DNA of 64,000 bases from Solicoccozyma terricola (Eukaryota; Basidiomycota; Tremellomycetes; Filobasidiales; Piskurozymaceae), in NCBI GenBank assembly GCA_001600875.1, contig BCLD01000002.1, positions 1,132,057-1,196,056 of the forward strand, written 5' to 3'. The position numbers and the translations under genes were made by a program. Numbering within the stretch: position 1 is the stretch's first letter; each line of letters begins with the position of its first letter. The notes under the pieces were generated by a model, which was not told the DNA's origin, made no database searches, and worked only from the letters and a program-made list of their open reading frames with translations. Shown in pieces: positions 56,980-64,000 of the stretch.

Positions 56980-58060
56980 AACAACTCTAATGTACAACAT
57001 ATATCTACGTAGTGAGAGAATGAAATTAAATGCCCGCCACTTCGGAACGCCGACCTGGAACGCTACTACTAGCAAGTGTCCTGCGGATTGAACGCTCAAG
57101 CTCGTAACAAAATAGGTACTGTGTATAGGAAGGCTCACCACCAATTTGTTCTTTGGCTTTGGGGCACCTCCACTGGCTTCATCCCATGTTGTCTGAATAA
57201 CGATCGATTGCATCAAGGCCTCCCCAAGGAGGGGCTGAGAAAGTTACTCACGATGTTCGGGTTGTTGTAAGCTTCGGGGTACCTAGCAATGTAAGAAGCT
57301 GTTGGTCGGTTCACTGGATCGCACCCGACATTCCTGTTTTCTGGGTCCTCTATGGGGCGGCGGGGATGGTCTGTGTTGAGCAGTTGGGATGACGCACTCC
57401 CTGTGATGATACCACTCACGGTAGACTCTAATATAATCCACGAGCATGCTGCGATTCACGTTCCGTCAGTTGGCATCTCCATTTCGCTCAAATGATATAT
57501 GAAATACATACTGCACTGGCCAGAGAGATTCGAGTCCGATGTAGCTATCGGCGTACTCGCACATCAGCTTCGGCGTCGATTCCCGACATATTCCTCATGA
57601 CTCACTCGATAGCGCCGAACCCCTCGCTGATACCTGTCAGGATGAACATGCGGTGAGTGGAAGAGTTTTGTAACGTGAGTCGATACCCACCCAAGTTGAC
57701 AATCAAATACATGGGCTCTTCAGATATTTGTCGCTGTCCTATCTGAGTTGCGGCGTTGGGTCCCAAAGCTAGTCACTCGAAGCTCAGTGATGGTCTTCTT
57801 ATGAAAACTTTGGCGGAATCATCGGCTCACCGGCAGCTTTAATGGTCCACGCTTTCTTTCCGTTATTTACCCAGGTGATGTAGCCGTTGCTAATGCGACA
57901 CAAGAACAGGTTAATCATGTTGCAGAAGGCAGGGAGAGCGATCGACTCACTCTCCCGGAGCATAACTTACAAGCGGGAGTCCCCCTTTTGTGCCAAAAGA
58001 ATCAAAGAACCAAAGCGAGTAGCCGACCTGCATCGCTCTTATAATCAACTTTGAATACCT
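56980..58060 (-). pseudogene. C-terminal fragment of a GH16/KRE6-SKN1-like glucan-modifying protein
   Basis: Spliced pieces read GYITWVNNGKKAWTI, ALGPNAATQIGQRQISEEP followed by MYLIVNLGISEGFGAIE, then NVGCDPVNRPTASYIARYP, AYNNPNI and TTWDEASGGAP. These are C-terminal landmarks of KRE6/SKN1-type beta-glucan synthesis-associated GH16 proteins. The N-terminal membrane anchor and the catalytic ExDxxE region are absent, and the next gene upstream (AKR) ends at 58167, only ~110 bp away, so the 5' two-thirds are missing. A relic is the best reading. Boundaries are approximate. Confidence 0.7.
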
Positions 58061-58166
58061 CCACGCCCTTTACTTGACGCGAGCGATCTAGGTTCTATAC
58101 GTTCAACCAGCATGGCTAGCGTCATGACGAGTCAGAATATACAAATGCGATCGTTCGACTACAATT

Positions 58167-59618
58167 TTACAGCGCGCCATCCCCATACAATGCCTTTATC
58201 GTGTCATACTGATACTTGTACTCTCCATGATAATACAACGGCCTGGCGCCCGCCATCACCTCCCATGCTTTCTCGCACGCCTCGAGGACGTCTGATGGTA
58301 AGGTTCCCCGTTCGATCGCATCGAGGTTCTGCTTGAGCTGCTTGAGGGAGGATGCACCGATGATAACGCCTGAATTGGAAGACGGCGGTCGTAAGGTAAG
58401 ATCATAACTCCCAAGGCAAAAAAGAGGAAAAAACACCACCACTCACCATCGTTACCACCCTTTGAATGCATATTCATCGCCGAATGATTCACGATCCACC
58501 TCAATGCGACCTCTGCCATCGGAATGTCGTGCGCCTTTGCAGCATCGTTGATGATATTCAGAGCTTTAAACGTGGCATCTTTCCAGTACCTGTTCTCCGA
58601 ACCGTGTATCAGCGACCGGGGATTGAACGAGACGAAAACGCATCACCGCGACTCACCTCTTGCCGTAAATATCCGCCACCCCTTCCCCAGCGAACCTCCC
58701 AGTCTTCTCGTCGTCCATAGACAACCATCTCCCGGTCAACATCCCCCCAGCCAAGGGGTTATACGCTACCCAGTCCAACCCGAACCTCCTAAGCGTGGGT
58801 ACAAGATCGTACTCGGGCGTCCGGTTGATGATGTTGTAAGCACCCTGATAGAGAGTCGGTCGTACCCAGTTGTTGTATTTGCAAATAAGGCAGACCTCGG
58901 CGACTTCTGCGGCGGTAAAGTTGGAGATTGCAAAAGTGCGGAATTTCTTCTGATTGTACGCTTCGTTGATTGCCTTGAGTGTTTCTTGGAATGGAGTTGT
59001 TCGGTCGGCTGTGTGGCAGAGGGATTGTAGGTGGATTTGGCAAAGAGATGGGTTTGTGTGTGGGCGTGAGATAGGAATATAGTCGGAGTCGGGTCGTCAG
59101 ACAGGGCGTACCAGCGTGAAGATAGTAAATATCCACAGTCTCCGTCTCAAGCTCTTTCAAGCTCTCTTCCATTGTCTTCTTCAGCTCCTCTGGCGCATGA
59201 GCACCCTTGAACCTTGGATAACACTTGGTCGCGATTTTCAGACCTCGCTTCTTGTACCCCACCCTGGCGGTAAAGTTCTCTTGTTGGCCGGAGCAGTAAG
59301 AGCGAGCGGTGTCGACCTCGTTGTAACCCCGGGACTGGAATTCGTCAAGACACGCCGCAAAGTCGTCCAGGGAGTGCACCTTTGCGTGCTGTGAAAGAGA
59401 GGCGCGGGGGGGCAGGTGAGTTGAGTGTGGGAAAATCGACGGTCAAAAAAGTGTGACTTACCGATGCACCGTCATCTGGAGGCCCAAACGTCATGACTGT
59501 CGGAGTGTGGGATGGGCTCAGAGGTCAGTCAACGTGGCACATGCTTGCCATGATTGCCGACACGATTTGACCTACGTCCAAGGATGATGCGCTCCTTTTC
59601 GACAGATTTCGACGCCAT
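58167..59618 (-). CDS. Aldo/keto reductase, AKR7 (aflatoxin aldehyde reductase) type
   Basis: Multi-exon minus-strand gene starting MASKSVEKERIILG at 59618. The next exons give LMTFGPPDDG and HSLDDFAACLDEF. The AKR tetrad is visible: Asp and Tyr in NEVDTARSYC, Lys in IATKCYP and His in IYYLHA at an exon end. Later segments are FAISNFTAAEVAEVC, YQGAYNIINR, FGLDWVAYNPLAGGMLTG, VALRWIVNHSAM and VIIGASSLKQLKQNL (cofactor-binding). The ending YDTIKALYGDGAL is in frame to the stop at 58167. Members reduce aldehydes and dicarbonyls with NADPH; here possibly a detoxification partner of the oxidative enzymes nearby. Confidence 0.93.
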
Positions 59619-60898
59619 CGTATACGATTGTGGAGGATTCGGAGTGGGTAGATGGCTGGTTGGTAGTGGGATATATGTGGCAGTGACGACACAGCATTGA
59701 GCAGAGGCCGACCTATCACCTATATAGCTAGCAACATCATCCCAGTGACCATCTACCCCACAGTACCTCCACCTTCCCGGCCCTGTCCCTGTTTCGCCGC
59801 GTTGTCACGTGATTGATTTCGGTGGCGGGGGCGGGGAAACAGTCTCGCCATGATTTCGCCATTCAGGGCGTCCAAGTGGATTGGTTCTCCCTGCGATGAT
59901 GCAGATGCAGAGTGGTAGTCGCTACAGCTTCAAAGACGTGTGGTCGACTCCGAGAGCCCTGGGTTGTTTACCATGCGACTGTCGGAAAGGAGAACGATCT
60001 ACTGGGAAGAGTCTACCTTCTGGGCAAAACAACTGACACGCTAGTCGTCAGCCATTCGACTGAGACGTTTGTGCATGAAAGGGGTGAGATGCTGACGTGG
60101 CCACGGTAGGGTGCGATGGTGGTAGGTGCGATGGTCCACTGCAATAAATAGAATACGTCTAATCTACTTCGGATGAACATCGCCACGAATTTCTACCTTT
60201 CTCTCGGGCTCTTGATTATTGCCCCTCTTCCTGGCCCATCTATTACTCCTTCGTTCCATCCTTTTTCCTGGCAATTAAGTCATAAAGGGGCACCGACAAA
60301 TCCATCAGTTGTTCTCGATAGGCTGGGCCACCCTCCACGCCTGCTTGCATCTCATCCTATACGATATGTGGTCAACATACTCACATACAAATTCCTGTTC
60401 CGAAAGGTTGCGTTTGAGCGCCAACTCACGATAGGAAGGCATCTGAATTCTCCACGCAGAGAGCATTCGTACACCCGGGCTGACATACAGCCCATATATA
60501 AGCCTATGACGAACATTGAAGAGTCACCACCTCTATTCGCAATGCCGTTGGAGAAGAATAGGTGAATTGACAGCCGTAAAAGGGGTTAACCGAACTGTTT
60601 CTCCCCCAGGAACTGAACCGCTAAAGTATCGGATACCGGGGCAGGTTGGAGGAAGGTGTCGAGAGTGGTCGGTCGATCCGACATGCAGACCCATCATCCC
60701 GCTGCTCACTGCCTATGAAGCACATGTATTGAGAGATGGTAACTTAGGCATCATCAATCGCCTCTAAAATATAAGACTCCTAATGCGTATCTGCTCCAAT
60801 CCCAAGAATACACAAACCGTGCCTAAACGTTACACAACTGGTAAACTACCTAGAACCCATACACCGCGATGAGAAAGAAAACCTTCACGTCCATTACA
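59619..60898. other. Intergenic between AKR start and transcription-factor 3' end
   Basis: About 1.3 kb with no supported gene. An open frame at 60173-60565 plus is unrecognised. It contains the AKR promoter on the left, with CCACCG/CGGTGG-type CGG half-sites near 59765-59830. Confidence 0.4.
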
Positions 60899-63800
60899 TT
60901 ATAACTGATAGGGAGTGTCGAAGTGCACCAAATTTCCATAGTTTGTCGTAAAGTCGTCCCACTGGGCTACCCCACTAACGTTGTTGGGCAAACCCAACGG
61001 CATTTCCAGGAAGAAAGAGTCGTGCAGATTATAAAGGGGGTCGCTCACCGTCGACGTCGATTGTAGAGGTCCAGTCGTCGGTTGCGTCATTCTACTCGTC
61101 GTAGAATGGTCCACATTCAAACCGTTTCGTGTCGAGGCTGGACCGTGTGCAATTTCTTGCGTTGGTGGCGAAGCCGGGGCGAATCCATTCAATATAGCCT
61201 CAAAGTCTGCAAAAAGCAATAGAACAAGTCAGACATTACATCGCCGCTCTGAGAAACCCATCGACTTGCCAAATTCGGGGGAGGATGGTCTTGTCCCTCT
61301 TCTGTTTGCCATGATTTCATCGAGTTCCATGCTACTCTTGAGCTCTCGCTTGCTCAACTCCTCGAGGGAGAAGAGGACATGACAATATCGGGGGGCTAGA
61401 GCGTATGTGGCGGCTATCTGGTTTAGCCATTTGATGCACTGCGCGGTGTGAGGCAGAGATGTCAGGTGGTGTCTGCAGTCTGATAGCAATCGCACACGAG
61501 TCCATGTACTCACCTGATGCAAACAATTTCGCCCCTGTACTGCAATCCGCGTGTCGTCGGCTGTCGAGTTGGCGAGGTGTATGATTCCCGCTTGGAAGAT
61601 GCTGAAGGTATTTCGGACGATGAGGAATCAGTGAATCCCGAGGTTCGAAAGAGACTCTCACATGAAGACGATGAGATGTGGAGAACGGTATAAACCTATA
61701 CTGGTCTCCATCATCTCCATGGTGTGATTGATCTCATTCGCCGCCTCGACACATATCGTATGGGGAGTCTTTAACTGACCATCTCGAGAGTAAGTAGCTG
61801 CGGTTTTGATGTATTTACGGTGCACAAGTATCAAGCAAAGGTTATACCACTTTTGTCATGCGCAAAAGTAGCGGTCCTTGCGATCGGGTGAGCTTCCGGT
61901 GAAGAATTTTGACTAGACTAGGACTCACCAAGCGAAGGAGGAGGATGTTAGGTGTCGTGAACGAATTGGGAGGTTGATCGAAAGCGTCGGGTGATTGTTT
62001 TTGCCACTGCACTAGAGCTTCGTCAATCTCCTTCGTTGACTGATGGGAGGTATGAGACAAGTAACGACGAGAATATAGGCTGTCCAAGATTCGTTCCAAG
62101 ATCACTGCGAGCCTTGCAAGGCGATTGAATATGGATATTGTCCGACTTCGAACTCCTGAGAATCGCATCGCGATGTTGGGAATGACCTGCCTGGCGTCCG
62201 ACTCCCAGAGAGCATACTCGTCGGCTTCGTTGACCGAGGGAAGCGGAGCCTCCTAGAAACGGGTTCGCAGAAGGTCAGCGGAGCGACCAAGAACCTCCTA
62301 CTCGAAGCCTCCTACTCGAAACCTCCGACTCACAATGTCAATATAATGCATCATGAATGGCCGACCCATAATCATGCTGATATACTTATCAAGGACATAA
62401 CCTATATGGAAGGTGATTAATAAGTCATTGTTTACGATCTACTTGTTTACGATCTAATCACGAGTCATACTCACATCCCCAAAGTACCCGACTTGATTCT
62501 TGTTCTCTAATGTACTCGGCTGGTGTCCGATTGACCACCAATGACTGCTTGTGTATGTTCAAATCAAAGACAAGACGGATGGCGGTTCCAGAGGACATCC
62601 AAGCTTCTCTAGTGTGGCCTCGAGCAAGCTTTCTCAGAGAATCCGAAATTGGGCTCGACTTCAGCTCGTCTTGCTGGCTCAGATGTCGCGTATTTGTCAC
62701 ACTTACCTCACGTAAACTGAGCATAATCAACGCTTGTACGGTGGAGATGTTCGACACCCTTTGTGCCTTGTCCAGCTGTTCTTGAGCGCGTCGGAAGAAT
62801 ATATCTCCCAGAGCCCTGGTATCGACGGTAGTCAGACTGAACATGTGGTCACATTTACGGGCTTTAGCACTTGATAGAAGGAATGTGATTAACCGATAGA
62901 CGTAGAAAGCTTACCCAAACTCGGACGATAATCCCGGTATATCCTGGCTTTGACGATCAAGGTCGAAGCGACAACAAATGGCTAGAATCGAGTTATGTAA
63001 TAAGGGTGAGCTTGTTGCAGCTGTTGACATGTCGTAGCCGGGTCGATAGACGACGGGCCATAGCTGATAAAGCCAACAACGACAAGGGGGTCACTTGGTA
63101 CTCGTGAATGGATGGAAAAATGAGGGGAACATACCGGATGAACAAAGCACCAGTAGATACTACCCGCCAACGAAAAAGATGTTAGCTTTTCCCAGAAGGA
63201 AAAGACATACCTCCCACGGCGTGGGGACCAAACTCACTTGTATAACAGAGACAAAATCGCAGGATGATCAGCTATCACCTCAAGGTTTGTTTCACCAAGA
63301 AATTCTGGTGACTTTCCAGACCCATTCCCCGTCGTCTCCGCCGCCCATAGACTGCCCATCGTTTCTCGACGAGTAAATCCAGCTGCATGATGTTGTTGAT
63401 GATGATGATGATGATGATGATCGTGGACGGCGGGTTCTTGAATGTTTACCAGTGGGGAAAGTTCATTCTCCTGTCCACCACCCGTTTCTGAGATATTACC
63501 TCCTTCCTGGGTGATTGCCAGATCCTCAGGTAACATGTCGATGAATGTTTTGAGATGAGGTCCACCTGTCTTGAGCAGTCGATCTGCAAAAGTTGATCCA
63601 TCGCTGTTCGTACCCACACTAGATGTGGCTCCGAGCGAATCGTGTTGATGTTGATTAGATGTAGCGGGGAATGAGGAAGAACTTGGTTGAGATTCGAGAT
63701 GAGGCCGTTGGTGAATATGAGGTCGAGTGTGGGTCTGGGAAGTCATATCACGAGTAGGAGTGGAGGGTCTATCAGGGTATTCCCTTGCCAACGTTTGTTG

Positions 63801-64000
63801 AGGTGAAGTTCTGTTCGGCGAAGATGGAAGCTCTGTTACAAGTCGCTTCTTTGGACCTCTGTGTTGACCCCGCCCGGGGTAAAGGACCGAGTCAGAAACT
63901 ATACCAGAGAAAGACGTATTGACAGACTCACCTGCGTTGAGTCGATGTATATTCACAAACGTTACCCGTGCGTGTACAATTCTCGCATGGTTGATCGCCA
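60899..64000 (-). CDS. Zn2Cys6 fungal transcription factor, 5' end outside the window (partial)
   Basis: At the right edge the minus strand encodes PCENCTRTGNVCEYTSTQR, the second half of a Zn2Cys6 binuclear cluster, so the gene enters from beyond 64000. A long low-complexity linker (Ser, Thr, Pro; a run of eight His near 63400) follows. The middle-homology fungal_trans domain can be traced: NLEVIADHPAILSLLYK, DIFFRRAQEQLDKAQ, VSNISTVQALIMLS, GTAIRLVFDLNIHK, SRVLWGC and MIMGRPFMM with LPSVNEADE. The C-terminus (60899-61219) is Thr/Ser-rich and acidic, as for an activation domain. Many introns of 50-80 nt. A candidate regulator for the CGG-element promoters of the cluster to its left. Confidence 0.9.

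Noticed and set aside
1..64000. CRISPR arrays, rRNA genes, bacterial-type operons
   Set aside because: No regularly spaced repeats, rRNA core sequence or Shine-Dalgarno-linked polycistrons were seen; the intron-rich genes and telomere show nuclear fungal DNA.

Overview
The window is the left end of a fungal chromosome: it opens with about 95 bp of (CCCTAA)n telomeric repeat and passes through a subtelomere into gene-dense sequence. Genes carry many short introns (37 to about 96 nt, nearly all GT-AG, at least two GC-AG), and families such as ABCG, TRI12-like MFS, ACR3, DLH and Zn2Cys6 are fungal in type. A basidiomycete, probably a tremellomycete-like yeast, fits intron density and gene content; that placement is inference. 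Scattered Ns and one 99-bp N gap show a draft assembly.

Layout. (1) 1-10.5 kb: telomere, a Thr-rich membrane protein gene, an orphan ORF, a frameshifted repeat-protein relic, a truncated Ty1/copia relic on the minus strand, and two of three full-length LTRs of one TG...CA family. LTRs at 6374-6987 and 12544-13275 have perfect 5-bp target duplications (GGCCT and CAGTG) and are solo insertions; the first sits inside the copia relic. (2) 10.5-14.6 kb: a sulfur module, a YeeE/YedE-type sulfur permease and an ETHE1/Blh-type persulfide dioxygenase. (3) 16.3-20.1 kb: an ABCG half-transporter and a small membrane protein. (4) 20.6-27.1 kb: an arsenic island: intron-free AS3MT-type methyltransferase, ArsH, a CX5R arsenate reductase and ACR3. 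(5) 27.5-33 kb: a CTB9/AsaB-type oxidoreductase and an APH-fold kinase-like protein. (6) 33.3-60 kb: genes suggesting uptake and breakdown of an aromatic compound: TRI12-like MFS, two SDRs, dienelactone hydrolase, a damaged homogentisate dioxygenase copy, an NmrA-like protein, a hydroxyquinol-type intradiol dioxygenase, an FMO/Baeyer-Villiger-like monooxygenase, a CocE-type hydrolase, a GST and an AKR7-type reductase. (7) 60.9-64 kb: the 3' part of a Zn2Cys6 regulator running off the right edge.

How the parts may work together. Arsenate would be reduced by the CX5R enzyme, exported by ACR3 or methylated, and methylated arsenicals oxidised by ArsH. The sulfur permease and persulfide dioxygenase next door would manage sulfane sulfur. 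In the right half, a monooxygenase/hydrolase pair followed by intradiol ring cleavage, DLH and SDRs outlines a possible lower aromatic pathway, with MFS uptake/efflux and the Zn2Cys6 protein as candidate regulator. Interstitial TTAGGG(G) tracts about 240 bp upstream of the SDR1 and FMO start codons, and a shared CGGAGAAATAC motif in two cluster promoters, hint at common control. Gene models were made by eye: exon joins were accepted where splice sites, phase and family similarity agreed.
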